64,000 nucleotides of DNA. Source: Photobacterium jeanii. Its GTDB lineage: Bacteria > Pseudomonadota > Gammaproteobacteria > Enterobacterales > Vibrionaceae. The position numbers were made by a program, and so were the translations under genes. The stretch is taken from NCBI RefSeq assembly GCF_001650345.1, contig NZ_LVHF01000029.1:186001-250000 (forward strand), in the 5' to 3' direction. Shown here one piece after another: positions 43,258 through 53,017 of this stretch. The number at the start of each line of letters is the position of its first letter. The first letter of the stretch is position 1. Below the pieces are notes generated by a model. That model did no database searches, was not told the DNA's origin, and saw only the letters and a list, made by a program, of their open reading frames with translations.

Positions 43258-44910
43258 ATGGAACGTGAATGCATGGAGTTTGATGTGGTGATCGTGGGTG
43301 CAGGACCTGCTGGATTAGCCGCTGCGTGTCAATTAATGCTACTCGCCAAACAAGCACAACAAAGCCCGCCAAGTGTTTGCGTTATTGAAAAAGGTGCCGA
43401 AGTGGGAGCCCACATTCTCTCAGGTGCAGTGTTTGAACCTCGTGCCCTTGACGAACTCTTTCCCGATTGGCGCTTGATGGATACCCCGTTAAAAACCCAA
43501 GTGACAGATAGCCTCACTTACTGGCTAACCACTCCTAGCAACCACCTTGCGATCCCAGAATCTGTTACCCCAGAGAGCATGGTTAATGATGGTAATTACA
43601 TTATTAGCCTCAGTGAGTTATGTCGCTGGCTAGCCAATCAAGCAGAACAATTGGGTGTCGAGATATTTACAGGGTTCGCTGCAAAAGAGTTTTGCCTCGA
43701 TCGCGACAACAATGTCACTGGGATCATCACTTCTGATATGGGGCTAGACAAACATGCTCAACCCAAAGCAAATTTCGAAGCTGGAATATTTCTAAAAGCA
43801 AAATACACATTATTTGCTGAAGGCAGTCGAGGACATTTAGGCAAACAACTGATCAAGCACTTTCACTTAAATCATAATAAGCCACCTCAACATTATGCAT
43901 TAGGGTTGAAAGAACTTTGGCAGATCCCACCGGAACATCATCAAGAAGGCTTGGTACTGCATGGCGTGGGATATCCGTTATCTCAATCCGATACAACGGG
44001 CGGCAGCTTTTTGTACCATTTAGCGGATAACTTAGTGGCTGTCGGCCTGATCGTTGATCTCAATTACCATCACCCCTACCTCAATCCCTTCGAGGAATTT
44101 CAGCGCATGAAGCATCACCCACTCTATGCACAATATCTCCGACACGGAGAGCGTTTGAGCTATGGTGCACGTGCCATCACCAAAGGCGGGTTAAATGCGC
44201 TACCTCGACAGCAATTTCACGGCGGTCTGCTTATTGGCTGTGATGCGGGTACTTTAAACTTTGGCAAAATCAAAGGCAGCCATACCGCGATGAAATCAGG
44301 CATGCTGGCTGCAGAGGCGGTTTTTACTGAACTCAGCCAAGGCTTCACTCATACAGTGCCGGGTTATGATGCGTTATTTCGACATTCATGGCTGTATGAC
44401 GAGCTTTTTCAATCGCGTAATATGGGCGCTTGTATTCACAAGTTTGGGCAACTCTTAGGTGGCGTCGTCACAAGCCTTGAGCAGAATTGGTTAAGAGAAA
44501 AGGTCGATTGGAATTGGCATGACGATACGCCCGATCATCTCACTCTCAAACCACTCGCCGAATTCAAACCAATTACTTATCCAAAGCCAGATGGCATTTT
44601 GAGTTTCGATAAAGCCTCATCCCTTTATTTATCGGGGACACAGCATGAAGAAAATCAACCTTGTCACTTGAATCTGACAGACCCCGATATCCCAATTAAT
44701 AACCATCTAGAAACCAATGGTGAGCCTAGTCAGCGCTATTGCCCTGCGGGAGTCTATGAAGTTGTCGAAAGCGAAGGTTCAACCAAGCAATTTGTGATTA
44801 ATGCAGCCAACTGTTTACATTGCAAAACCTGTGATATTAAAGACCCATCGCAAAACATTACATGGGCGCCACCAGAAGGCGGCGGCGGTCCAAACTATCG
44901 GTCAATGTAA
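43258..44910 (+). CDS. Electron transfer flavoprotein-ubiquinone oxidoreductase
   Basis: Inner-membrane-associated FAD/[4Fe-4S] enzyme (ETF-QO) passing electrons from ETF to ubiquinone. The 550-aa protein begins with the FAD site DVVIVGAGPAGLAAA, followed by GAHILSGAVFEPRAL; a later GCDAGTLNFGKIKGSHTAMKSG segment is typical, and the C-terminus holds the cluster Cys residues (CPAGVYE, then NCLHCKTCDIKDP) and WAPPEGGGGPNY. TAGGAG lies 7 nt before the ATG at 43258; the frame is open 31 codons further. Divergent from etfBA. Confidence 0.94.
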   Translation: MERECMEFDVVIVGAGPAGLAAACQLMLLAKQAQQSPPSVCVIEKGAEVGAHILSGAVFEPRALDELFPDWRLMDTPLKTQVTDSLTYWLTTPSNHLAIPESVTPESMVNDGNYIISLSELCRWLANQAEQLGVEIFTGFAAKEFCLDRDNNVTGIITSDMGLDKHAQPKANFEAGIFLKAKYTLFAEGSRGHLGKQLIKHFHLNHNKPPQHYALGLKELWQIPPEHHQEGLVLHGVGYPLSQSDTTGGSFLYHLADNLVAVGLIVDLNYHHPYLNPFEEFQRMKHHPLYAQYLRHGERLSYGARAITKGGLNALPRQQFHGGLLIGCDAGTLNFGKIKGSHTAMKSGMLAAEAVFTELSQGFTHTVPGYDALFRHSWLYDELFQSRNMGACIHKFGQLLGGVVTSLEQNWLREKVDWNWHDDTPDHLTLKPLAEFKPITYPKPDGILSFDKASSLYLSGTQHEENQPCHLNLTDPDIPINNHLETNGEPSQRYCPAGVYEVVESEGSTKQFVINAANCLHCKTCDIKDPSQNITWAPPEGGGGPNYRSM

Positions 44911-44933
44911 CCATCAAGCTTCTGAGAAGATTC

Positions 44934-45344
44934 TTAACTCGATTGCGCTGCTGTTATTTTCAGCCAAAAGGCTTGCTGACAGCTATTAATAAACTGCTTT
45001 GTTCTTGGTGTAATATGGCGCTCTTTAGGCTGGGTTAGTACTTCATAACTAATCCAGCATTCAGCACAAACCATATTACTTGCGGCATCATCGACTAGGG
45101 TTTGGCTTTCGGCTTGTTTAGCTTTAACAGGGTGATCAGACTCGACAAGGCGCTCAATGACCACACCGTTTTTAAACCTAAACTGGGTTTCAACGCTCTC
45201 AATCCAAATATCATCATCCAGATACGAGTTATCTATCACTCTACGTTCAGCAATGCACTCACTGTCATTACACTTTTCAAATGCTTGGATAGCCCTGACA
45301 TAATCAGCCAAATCGTTGGTGGCAAGATCATTGGCATTCATCAT
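44934..45344 (-). CDS. Hypothetical protein downstream of cutA
   Basis: Not recognised. A 136-aa soluble, acidic protein. Two close Cys pairs are seen (KCNDSEC, VCAEC). The frame is open another 32 codons inside cutA, but the ATG at 45344 (or 45341 next to it) sits just before the cutA stop and has GGATGGA ahead, indicating coupled translation. Likely cotranscribed with cutA; convergent with ETF-QO. Confidence 0.65.
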   Translation of the reverse strand: MMNANDLATNDLADYVRAIQAFEKCNDSECIAERRVIDNSYLDDDIWIESVETQFRFKNGVVIERLVESDHPVKAKQAESQTLVDDAASNMVCAECWISYEVLTQPKERHITPRTKQFINSCQQAFWLKITAAQSS

Positions 45345-45645
45345 TGATCCATCCAAGGTAATCTTTAAAGCCTGCGATGATCGGCAATTGGATAATTTCT
45401 GGCGTCTCGTAATCATGTAAACGAAGAATTTCAGCTTCAACTTGCGAATAGAGCGCGCACTTAGTTTTGATCATGACCTGCTTTTCAGCATCGCAATTCA
45501 CTTCACCTTGCCAGTGATAGTAACTTTCAATCGCCTGAACCTGAATACAGGCAGCAAGGCGCTTCTCAATCAAACTATCGATGATCCTTTTACCCACTTT
45601 GTCATCAGCAAAGGTTGTCATCACTACACAATATTGCTCAGCCAT
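45328..45645 (-). CDS. cutA: Divalent-cation tolerance protein CutA
   Basis: A 105-aa trimeric PII-like fold protein. It has the family pattern CVVMTTFADDKVGKRIIDSLIEKRLAACIQ, the YYHWQGEVN strand, IKTKCALYSQVEAEIL and HDYETPEIIQLPI. CutA was named for copper tolerance in E. coli but its molecular task is unsettled. AGGAG lies 9 nt before the ATG. It overlaps the next gene by about 17 nt. Confidence 0.93.
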   Translation of the reverse strand: MAEQYCVVMTTFADDKVGKRIIDSLIEKRLAACIQVQAIESYYHWQGEVNCDAEKQVMIKTKCALYSQVEAEILRLHDYETPEIIQLPIIAGFKDYLGWINDECQ

Positions 45646-45764
45646 CGCCCGTAACTCCTGCGGTCATAGTAAGAACAAAGGGAGCCGCAGCTCCCTCTAT
45701 ACAAAGTCAACACCATTATAGTTTCAGCCAACCAGCACTCACTTATCAGCTGAATTACAATATG

Positions 45765-47852
45765 TTATTGGCATTTTGACACCATAATCTCGCGAGGTCG
45801 ACCATCATCGCTGAACTTCAGGCTCCATACATATCGACCATCTTGCGGAATCGTTACTGCAGTATCTTTGCCGTAACCACCGTAAGCTAACTTGGCTTCT
45901 TGCCCTACTTTGAGCTCTAAACCTTCGGCGGTGAACTGTGGTGACCAATCTTTACTGGCATACTGCATGCGGTACGCACCCGCTTTTTCATCCACTACAG
46001 CTTGGTAAACATTACTGCCTTTATACTGATACGCGCGCTGTGGCTTGTGCTGCCAACCAGAATCGGCAAAGTCACCCACGACATATAAAGTTTCAGCTCG
46101 TGGACCTTTTTCCTCTACCGTTGGATTATCACACTGTGCCATAAAACCTTCACCCGTTAGGCTCACAGCCGCCGCTTTTGCTATCACACCACTTTTGCTT
46201 GGCTGCTTAATGGCTAAAAAGCGCCCTTCAAAACCATTCAGTGGAATACGGTACTCACCATTCGCTAGTGTAAACACCTGCTGAGTTAAAAGATCAACCA
46301 TCTCACCTTGTGAACCAATGTCTGCTGCTTGTAATACCTGTATCTGCGGCTTCTCTTGTGTGCTTACCATATACAACAAGGCTTCATTGGCATCTTGCTT
46401 GTGATCGATAAACACGGCGTCATCCGCTTTAATTTGGGTCCGTTTACCCTTGGCTATTACCGGGTGCTCAGCACGCAGTGACATTAACGATGCGACATAA
46501 TCACGAAGTTGTCCCTGTTGCTTATTCAATGTCGTGGTCACACCATCAATTTTGGCACTGCTACGCGCAACATGATCATCACAATAACCCTGTAATGCAC
46601 AAATATCACTTGACGCTTTATCGGCAAAGTTAGGTACTTCGTCACCCACCTCTTCACCGTAATACAAGGTAATTGGGCCGTTATACGCAGCAAGGAAAGA
46701 CAGAGCGCCACGGTGACGTTGCCAATATTCAGGTTGCTGAGGATTCGCAATATTACCTCGTTGCAGCAAATCACCGATTCGGACTAAATCGTGATTACCC
46801 AACATCAAATTAGGCTTAGCATGATCTGGATAGAGACTATGAAGCGAGAGCCCTTCAGCAAGCCATTCACCGCCCTTGCCACCGTTTGCATTTTCATTAA
46901 CCGCAAACGTTTCTAGCACCCGGTAGCGTAGCGGGAAATCAAATGCAGAACACAACGCAGGATCATCATCACTGCCGTAACCGGTTTGAGTGATGTAATT
47001 TTCATTGTTCCAAATTTCAGCCACCATATAACCCAACGGATGCACTTGGTCACCTGCGGCATTGGTATAGGTGACAGACTTAGATGCGTCATCAACGGAT
47101 TTTCGGATTGCTTTCCAAGCTTGTGGCGGCACTTGATAGGCCTGATCTAATCGCCAACCGTCAATTTTGAGCTCTTTAACCCAGTAACTCGCCACTTCCT
47201 GATAAAAAGCGAGGCTTTGCGGATAATCAACCGGATTACTCTTACCAGCAGGTAAACGATCTTGTGGCGACGGCACGACATTTTCTTTATGGTGACCAAA
47301 CACACCATCAAGGAAGACATACATGCCTTTCGCATGAGCCGCATCCACTAAGGCTTTCGCGGTTTCCATATCGCCAAAACGCGGATCAATCGCAAAATAG
47401 TTACTGGTAAAATACCCTGTTGCATCAAGGCGATCAGCCCAATGGTTCTGACCTTCAGCAGGTATAGAATGGAAAATTGGCGTTAACCAAATCGCATTCA
47501 TACCCAGTGACTGAATGTAATCAAGTGAATCAATAATGCCCTGTAAATCCCCTTTATGATGGCTGGTACCGTAGCCAGTACCGTGACCGATACTGTCATC
47601 ACCATTCACAAAGCTTTCCACCATGATCTGATAAATGCGCAGATCTTGCGATTGATCCATCATGGTTGCATCACAAACATACGGTTGTGTTAAGTAACCT
47701 TGGAGGTTGGCAGTCTGAGCGCTCTGTTCGTTCGTGGTTGAACTGGCTTGGCAACCCATTAGCGACACTGCGACGGCAACCGCAGCAGCCGAACGTAAAT
47801 AAGAAAGAGAAGGAATGAGGGATAATGGCTGAGGTAAAATCCGATTTTTCAC
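45765..47852 (-). CDS. GH13 alpha-amylase lipoprotein
   Basis: A 695-aa envelope alpha-amylase. After an N-terminal signal with lipobox LMGC (Cys 34), the GH13 barrel has region I DGVFGHH (D182 on), region II GWRLDQAYQ (nucleophile D236), region III MVAEIWN (acid/base E279) and region IV LGNHDLVR (H354, D355). A beta-rich C-terminal domain (about residues 585-695: AETLYVVGDFADSGW, SKDWSPQFTAEG) resembles starch-binding/CBM-type modules. It should cut alpha-1,4-glucans outside the cytoplasm. GTG start at 47852 with AAGGA 7 nt before. No maltose genes are adjacent. Confidence 0.88.
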   Translation of the reverse strand: MKNRILPQPLSLIPSLSYLRSAAAVAVAVSLMGCQASSTTNEQSAQTANLQGYLTQPYVCDATMMDQSQDLRIYQIMVESFVNGDDSIGHGTGYGTSHHKGDLQGIIDSLDYIQSLGMNAIWLTPIFHSIPAEGQNHWADRLDATGYFTSNYFAIDPRFGDMETAKALVDAAHAKGMYVFLDGVFGHHKENVVPSPQDRLPAGKSNPVDYPQSLAFYQEVASYWVKELKIDGWRLDQAYQVPPQAWKAIRKSVDDASKSVTYTNAAGDQVHPLGYMVAEIWNNENYITQTGYGSDDDPALCSAFDFPLRYRVLETFAVNENANGGKGGEWLAEGLSLHSLYPDHAKPNLMLGNHDLVRIGDLLQRGNIANPQQPEYWQRHRGALSFLAAYNGPITLYYGEEVGDEVPNFADKASSDICALQGYCDDHVARSSAKIDGVTTTLNKQQGQLRDYVASLMSLRAEHPVIAKGKRTQIKADDAVFIDHKQDANEALLYMVSTQEKPQIQVLQAADIGSQGEMVDLLTQQVFTLANGEYRIPLNGFEGRFLAIKQPSKSGVIAKAAAVSLTGEGFMAQCDNPTVEEKGPRAETLYVVGDFADSGWQHKPQRAYQYKGSNVYQAVVDEKAGAYRMQYASKDWSPQFTAEGLELKVGQEAKLAYGGYGKDTAVTIPQDGRYVWSLKFSDDGRPREIMVSKCQ

Positions 47853-48000
47853 GATAAAGTCCTTGAAAGCCTGAAGCGGCAATAAGTGTAGAGTCAGGTA
47901 GTTAACATTATGTTTTATCGTGATTATCCAATAGGATGAAAAGCAATACCCCATCCTAGTAACACTTTTTCGCAGGCGTAGAAGTAAGGCTGAGAGATAA

Positions 48001-48033
48001 GGCTCACACTTTGTCGCCTACCAAGTGTGAGCC
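48001..48033 (-). terminator. Hairpin after the EamA gene
   Basis: Perfect 11-bp stem GGCTCACACTT / AAGTGTGAGCC, 11-nt loop, 15 bp past the EamA stop; the minus-strand tail (TTATCTC) is a weak T-run. Confidence 0.6.
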
Positions 48034-48047
48034 GAAGCAAGTTCGAG

Positions 48048-48941
48048 TTAATTGTCATCCCTTGAGACAGATGCAGCAGCCAAAGCTTGCTTTTGTTTGT
48101 TCGCTTGTTCGATTTTCGCCAACCAAATTAATGGCACAATAATCAATGCGGCACCTATCAGCATTTCTATTTCTGGCATTTCACCAAACCAAATCACACC
48201 AACAACTACCGCGCCAAGCAAACCGCTGTATTCGGCACTGGCAATTTTGTTACTTTCAGCAGAGCGGTAAGCGACTACACAGGTTGCGGCATAAATCAAA
48301 ATAAACAAACTCGAACCTGTTGCCGTCAGTAGCGGCTCCCACTGCCAAGTTTGCCCTTCCCACAGTGCCAAGCCTAACGAAGCGGGCATGCCGACTAAAT
48401 TAGTCAGTAGCAGGGTTTGCGGCACGCTTTGCGTGGTCGGTAACTTGCGGATCAACAAATTGTTACCCGCTAAGGTCAATGCAACCACCAAGGCCGCGAT
48501 TGCAGCCCAATCAATATGGGTTGGACGGATCACCACCAGCACGCCAATAAAACCAATGACCCCAGTTAGCACTGAATATTTGGTGAGCTGCTCACGATAG
48601 AAAAACGCAGCAAGTGGCAACATGATCAGAGGCGCTGCGTAGAAAATCGCATTCGCTGTCGCCAATGGCATCGCATTAATGGCAAATACCATGAAAATCG
48701 CACCCACCAGCCAAATGTGTGCGCGTAACGCATGCCATTTTAGCCCTGCCGTCAGCTCTGCTCGTGAACTTTTCAAGCAAAAAGGCAGCACAATACACAC
48801 CGCACTTAATTGGCGGAAAAAGACAAATTGAAACACAGGTACGCCATCGTCCAGCGTTTTAATTAAGGCATCAGAGAAGACTGCAATGATATTGCCTAAG
48901 ATCAACAACATCATGGCATAGCCAACAGATTTATTAGACAT
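48048..48941 (-). CDS. EamA/DMT-family transporter
   Basis: A 297-aa inner-membrane protein with ten hydrophobic helices in two EamA repeats (for example FFRQLSAVCIVLPF, YAAPLIMLPLAAFFYREQLT, and late SAEYSGLLGAVVVGVIWFGEMPE). Drug/metabolite transporters of this family export small metabolites; the substrate is unknown. ATG at 48941 is preferred over a GTG three codons upstream. Divergent from a LysR gene 101 bp away, which probably controls it. Confidence 0.87.
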   Translation of the reverse strand: MSNKSVGYAMMLLILGNIIAVFSDALIKTLDDGVPVFQFVFFRQLSAVCIVLPFCLKSSRAELTAGLKWHALRAHIWLVGAIFMVFAINAMPLATANAIFYAAPLIMLPLAAFFYREQLTKYSVLTGVIGFIGVLVVIRPTHIDWAAIAALVVALTLAGNNLLIRKLPTTQSVPQTLLLTNLVGMPASLGLALWEGQTWQWEPLLTATGSSLFILIYAATCVVAYRSAESNKIASAEYSGLLGAVVVGVIWFGEMPEIEMLIGAALIIVPLIWLAKIEQANKQKQALAAASVSRDDN

Positions 48942-49042
48942 TGAATACACTCTGCACAGAGGGTGGAATTTTTATGCAGAGTATGCAAAGTTAGCAATGA
49001 AGTATAATGATTAATATTACCTTAGTATGAGCTATTTCGATA

Positions 49043-49957
49043 ATGAAGCTACCACCTCTACGCGCAGTCTATTGCTTTGAAGCCGTGGCGCGCTGTAACA
49101 GTTTTTCGCAAGCAGCAGAAAGCCTCAATGTGACCCAAAGTGCGGTCAGTCATCAGGTCAAATTACTTGAAGAATACCTTGGTAAACCCTTATTTGTGCG
49201 CCAAGGGCGCTTGCTGTCACTGACCGATGAAGGTAAACACTATTATGAGTCTATCCGCCATGCACTGCACGACATCGCTCATGCTAGCCAAAGCATTAAA
49301 GAAGGTAATCAAGGCAAACTCAGACTGGCAATGTACAGCACCTTAGCGGTGAAATGGTTGATCCCAAGACTTGATGACTTACGCCAACAGCACCCTGAAA
49401 TCGATCTTTCATTGATCATGGTGTCCGACGATCCTAACTTTAACGATCACACGGCTGATTGTTTTATCACGGTTAAACCACCTAAAAAGCACTTTCATAT
49501 TGAGCACTTATACCAAGAGCGTCTCTACCCTGTATGCAGCCAGTACTTATGGGAAAAACTTAAAAATCAGCCTCTACCTGAAAGCTTATGGCAATACCCG
49601 CTGCTATCGGTTACTTCTGCGACAGCTTCTGGCAAAGAAGGGGACGATTGGCGTTTATGGTGTAAAGCGGGTGATATCTCGCTACCATCTTCAGTACAAA
49701 TGCATTATTTCAGCCACATGCTATTAGCCGCTGAAGCGGCACGCTATAACCAAGGGATCACCTTCTTAAACCACTATTTCATGACAGAAGAAGAACGCCA
49801 CCATAGCTTTGTTCGACTACCTCTGCATGATCTTCCCACTGGCGATGATTTTTATTTCACTTACAAATCAACGCGTGCACAAGACCCACATATCGAGAAA
49901 CTCGGTCGCTGGCTAAAAATACAATGTGCAGAGATGAATGCGGAAATGAACATGTAG
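49043..49957 (+). CDS. LysR-family regulator (GcvA-like)
   Basis: A 304-aa LysR protein of the GcvA-like subgroup, with PPLRAVYCFEAVARCNSFSQAAESLNVTQSAVSHQVKLLEE at residues 4-45 as helix-turn-helix and a C-terminal effector domain (LRLAMYSTLAVKWLIPRLDDL and so on). The 101-bp gap to the divergent EamA transporter suggests that this is its regulator. The effector is not known. Confidence 0.87.
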   Translation: MKLPPLRAVYCFEAVARCNSFSQAAESLNVTQSAVSHQVKLLEEYLGKPLFVRQGRLLSLTDEGKHYYESIRHALHDIAHASQSIKEGNQGKLRLAMYSTLAVKWLIPRLDDLRQQHPEIDLSLIMVSDDPNFNDHTADCFITVKPPKKHFHIEHLYQERLYPVCSQYLWEKLKNQPLPESLWQYPLLSVTSATASGKEGDDWRLWCKAGDISLPSSVQMHYFSHMLLAAEAARYNQGITFLNHYFMTEEERHHSFVRLPLHDLPTGDDFYFTYKSTRAQDPHIEKLGRWLKIQCAEMNAEMNM

Positions 49958-50015
49958 TTTGTATGAAAGGAGTCGATAACAAAATTATTCACTTACCTCA
50001 CAAAATCTAACGATT

Positions 50016-50047
50016 GCCGTCAACAGAGCGTCACTCACCGCCGTCAA
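50016..50047 (+). promoter_or_regulatory. Pho-box-like direct repeats
   Basis: CGTCA occurs at 50018, 50029 and 50042: the first two are exactly 11 bp apart (CCGTCAACAGA then GCGTCACTCAC), the spacing of PhoB half-sites, and GCCGTCAA is repeated at 50016 and 50040. It is 53-84 bp upstream of a secreted endonuclease/phosphatase-family gene, which fits phosphate control. The motif is CGTCA rather than TGTCA, so this is tentative. Confidence 0.4.
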
Positions 50048-50099
50048 GATAAAAAAGAAGTTCAATAGCGAATTTATTTGACGACGTTAGAGGTAAACC

Positions 50100-51929
50100 G
50101 TGAAAAAAGCCCTTATTTCTTTGGTAATTGCAGGCGCACTCATCGGCTGTGACGACACACAAACGGAACAAACGACACAGGTTAAAGTATTAACCGCGAA
50201 CCTTTGGCACGATCTCAACAAAGGCTATGACGCAGGTTTAGCTGAAATGAAGCACAGCCAAGCTGACATCATCTTCACCCAAGAATCTGATGGTGTGAAT
50301 GCCCGCTTGGCTGAAGATCTCAACATGCACATGTGGCAAGGCCCTGACGGTCGAGCATCGATAGGGATTTTATCAAAATTCCCTATTACCAAAGTGTTTG
50401 ATGGTGAGGGCGAAGGGCTGGATCAAGATCGCGGTCATCAAATCGGCGCTTTACTCGATATTAACGGGCGTGACGTCATCGTGTGGAACAACCACCTCGA
50501 TTGGAAAGAGTACACTACGGTTTCCCCTCGGGGCATACAAGGCAACGGTACAACATTCGATGGTTGTACGCCTGTCAGCGACAACGCAGAGCTTGATCGC
50601 TTAAATGAACAATCTAAACGCCCAAACCAAGTACGCAATAAGCTTCACCAGCTCAAGCCTTACTTGGATAACAATACTTTAGTGATCAGCGGTGGCGACT
50701 TCAATGAAGCCAGTGGTTTAGATTGGACAGATGCTAGTGCTGCCCTCTTTGACCATAAAGGGATCAGTCATGACTTCCTTTCTCATCGACTACTTCGTCA
50801 AGCGGGATTAAAAGACAGCTTCCGCGAACTCTACCCAGATGCGAACCGTTACCCAGGGATCACTTGGCCATTCCGAAATGCCGATAGTTGGACCACAGGA
50901 GCTAACGTTGTAAAAAGCTGCCAACGAGCAATTGATGATCGCGATCGTATCGATTTTATTTACTACAACCCAGCCGATGGGGTGAAGCTAGATAAAGTGG
51001 CTTTCATCGGTCCACGTTACTCAACGTACTTTAAAGCGCCGCATGGCTCAGATTTCACCACTTACGAACCGCACGAGGGTATCCAAGTCGACGCAAGTGG
51101 TGAACCAACATACGCCATTAATGATTTTCCGTCTGATCATCTGTGGTACAGCGCGACTTTCAACATTAAAACGCCAAACAAAACCAGTAAAAAGCCAAGC
51201 CTCAATTTCAACCCTAAATTTGAAAACACCCTATTAGGTACAGATGGTACGAACCTCACTGTTGGCTTTAACATTAGCAACTGGCAACACCATGAAGCAG
51301 AACGCGACTACTGGCTATTCATCACATCTCACGCCGCGAGCCCGAGCTCGTACTCTGGTGGACGCGTTGCAATTAAACAAAAACCGGATACCAAACACCC
51401 ACTGGCGGTGACTGTTGATGAAACCTTCTTGCGAAGCTTAAAAGCCAATGAACAAAAGCTGCAATTACGCTTGTTTACCATGAGTGGTCCTTCACCAAAA
51501 ATTTTGGCGTCGAAAACCTTTACTCTCGATGAAATTGAAAAAATCGTCGATGTGAAGGTACCAACTGTCAGTATCAATAATGGGCAGAGTTTAAATATCA
51601 ACGCAGCGATCCCATTTTCTTGGGAAAACGCGACACAAAACCCAAATCAATGGATTGGTATTTACACAAAAGGTCAAAGTGTTAGTGAGCAAAGCAAAGG
51701 CTGGTTATATACAAGAACCGATCTCACAGAGACATCATCGTTAGCTGACTGGCACAGCAAACCAAGTAAAGGCAATGAACAAGGTAGCGTAACTTTGCCA
51801 TCATTAAAGACGTTGCTACAAGCGCGGATGCCAAATGCCAAAGCTGGCGAGTATGATTTTTACTTATTCGGCGATAGCGACGGCAAAAGCAGCGTGTTAG
51901 CCAAACAAACAGTAACCGTCACTGACTAA
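50100..51929 (+). CDS. Endonuclease/exonuclease/phosphatase-family lipoprotein
   Basis: A 609-aa surface or periplasmic lipoprotein (lipobox LIGC, Cys 17) with an EEP (DNase I-like) domain at about 25-350. Metal and catalytic residues are seen as E63 (FTQESDG), H133 (WNNHLDW), D201/N203 (SGGDFNEAS), DRIDFIYYN and the closing PSDH near residue 345. The C-terminal part (about 360-609) is beta-rich and may be two Ig-like or substrate-binding modules. It may cut nucleic acids, phospholipids or phosphate esters; sequence alone does not decide. GTG start with GAGG upstream. Confidence 0.85.
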   Translation: MKKALISLVIAGALIGCDDTQTEQTTQVKVLTANLWHDLNKGYDAGLAEMKHSQADIIFTQESDGVNARLAEDLNMHMWQGPDGRASIGILSKFPITKVFDGEGEGLDQDRGHQIGALLDINGRDVIVWNNHLDWKEYTTVSPRGIQGNGTTFDGCTPVSDNAELDRLNEQSKRPNQVRNKLHQLKPYLDNNTLVISGGDFNEASGLDWTDASAALFDHKGISHDFLSHRLLRQAGLKDSFRELYPDANRYPGITWPFRNADSWTTGANVVKSCQRAIDDRDRIDFIYYNPADGVKLDKVAFIGPRYSTYFKAPHGSDFTTYEPHEGIQVDASGEPTYAINDFPSDHLWYSATFNIKTPNKTSKKPSLNFNPKFENTLLGTDGTNLTVGFNISNWQHHEAERDYWLFITSHAASPSSYSGGRVAIKQKPDTKHPLAVTVDETFLRSLKANEQKLQLRLFTMSGPSPKILASKTFTLDEIEKIVDVKVPTVSINNGQSLNINAAIPFSWENATQNPNQWIGIYTKGQSVSEQSKGWLYTRTDLTETSSLADWHSKPSKGNEQGSVTLPSLKTLLQARMPNAKAGEYDFYLFGDSDGKSSVLAKQTVTVTD

Positions 51930-52107
51930 CTGATAACATGACTTAGATTTGATGTTTTTCACGAACTGAGCCGCCATAAACAATGCCCGCCCCATTGAGT
52001 AAAGTCAGGATGACATCTCGATTAGTCGGGCTTCAAAATTTTGTTGCAACTTTCCGCTCGAAACGACTGCTTGTTTGTGGCACATTAGCGCCAAAACAGG
52101 AGTCACT

Positions 52108-52215
52108 ATGAACAAACTATTTACCTTACTCAACAAAGTCGCTGCTATTATCGCGATGCTAATGTTTGTTATTGGCGGTGGTTTAGCACTGTTTGTGCTT
52201 TTTTATGGGCCATAA
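52108..52215 (+). CDS. Small single-helix membrane protein, 35 aa
   Basis: Below usual size cutoffs. ATG at 52108, TAA at 52213-52215, with a perfect ribosome site AGGAG 5 nt upstream. After a polar start (MNKLFTLLNK), residues 11-33 form one long hydrophobic helix with a GGG kink (VIGGGLALFVLF), ending in YGP. It lies between the EEP lipoprotein and ivdG and is convergent with ivdG. Function unknown; helix-only proteins of this size often regulate larger membrane proteins. Confidence 0.7.
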   Translation: MNKLFTLLNKVAAIIAMLMFVIGGGLALFVLFYGP

Positions 52216-52247
52216 ATAAACCCAGCGAAGTGGCTCGCCGTTTCGCG

Positions 52248-53006
52248 CTACATGCGCATCCCACCGTCAATTTCTATCACTCGCCCTGTTAAATAATCAT
52301 TTTCTAGAATGAATTTCACGGTATGGGCTATTTCAGCAGCATCACCAATTCGCCCTAGTGGCACCATTTTCTCAAGCCGTTCTATTGCTTCGGGTTTTAA
52401 CTGATCTGCCATGGCTGTTTTAATCACGCCCGGTGCAATAGCAGCAGCACGAATGCCGTAACGGCTTAACTCTTTCGCCCAACAGACTGCCATGGTCGCT
52501 ACTGCCGCTTTTGATGCCGCATAATTGGTTTGACCTATATTCCCCGCTCGCGCAACACTGGAAATATTGATGATCACCCCTTGGCGTTCTGTGGCTATCA
52601 TTTTTGCTGCCGCCTCGCGACCACATAGGAAAGTGCCGTTAACATTCACCTTCATTACCAAGTCAAATTGCTCAAGCGACATCTTAGTAAGCTCATCATC
52701 TTTCTGTTTTACCAATAAGCCATCACGTAATACGCCAGCATTGTTAATCAAACCATCAAGTTGACCAAAATCTTCAATAATATGATTAAAAGTCAGCTCG
52801 ACTTCCGCTTCATTGGTGACATCAGTTTTATACACCATGGCGCGGGCACTGAGCATGTGGCATTGGTCTTGAGTCTGACGCAGCGCCGCCTCGTTTACAT
52901 CAATCAGCGCTAAATCCGCTCCCGCTTGTGCCAAGGTCAGCGCCATCATTTGTCCTAACCCTTGCCCAGCTCCGGTAATAGCAATCACACTTTCCTTAAT
53001 GTCCAT
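52248..53006 (-). CDS. ivdG: SDR, 3-hydroxy-2-methylbutyryl-CoA dehydrogenase-like (IvdG)
   Basis: A 252-aa classical short-chain dehydrogenase: NAD site ITGAGQGLGQMMA, NNAG at about 87-90, catalytic Ser in INISSVARAG, YAASK (Tyr/Lys pair) and the tail GRVIEIDGGMRM. Last gene of the ivd operon, 11 bp after ivdF. In the LiuR regulon of related bacteria this position is held by a FabG-like enzyme assigned to oxidation of 3-hydroxy-2-methylbutyryl-CoA in isoleucine breakdown; that role is inferred. Confidence 0.9.
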   Translation of the reverse strand: MDIKESVIAITGAGQGLGQMMALTLAQAGADLALIDVNEAALRQTQDQCHMLSARAMVYKTDVTNEAEVELTFNHIIEDFGQLDGLINNAGVLRDGLLVKQKDDELTKMSLEQFDLVMKVNVNGTFLCGREAAAKMIATERQGVIINISSVARAGNIGQTNYAASKAAVATMAVCWAKELSRYGIRAAAIAPGVIKTAMADQLKPEAIERLEKMVPLGRIGDAAEIAHTVKFILENDYLTGRVIEIDGGMRM

Positions 53007-53017
53007 TGGCTATATCC

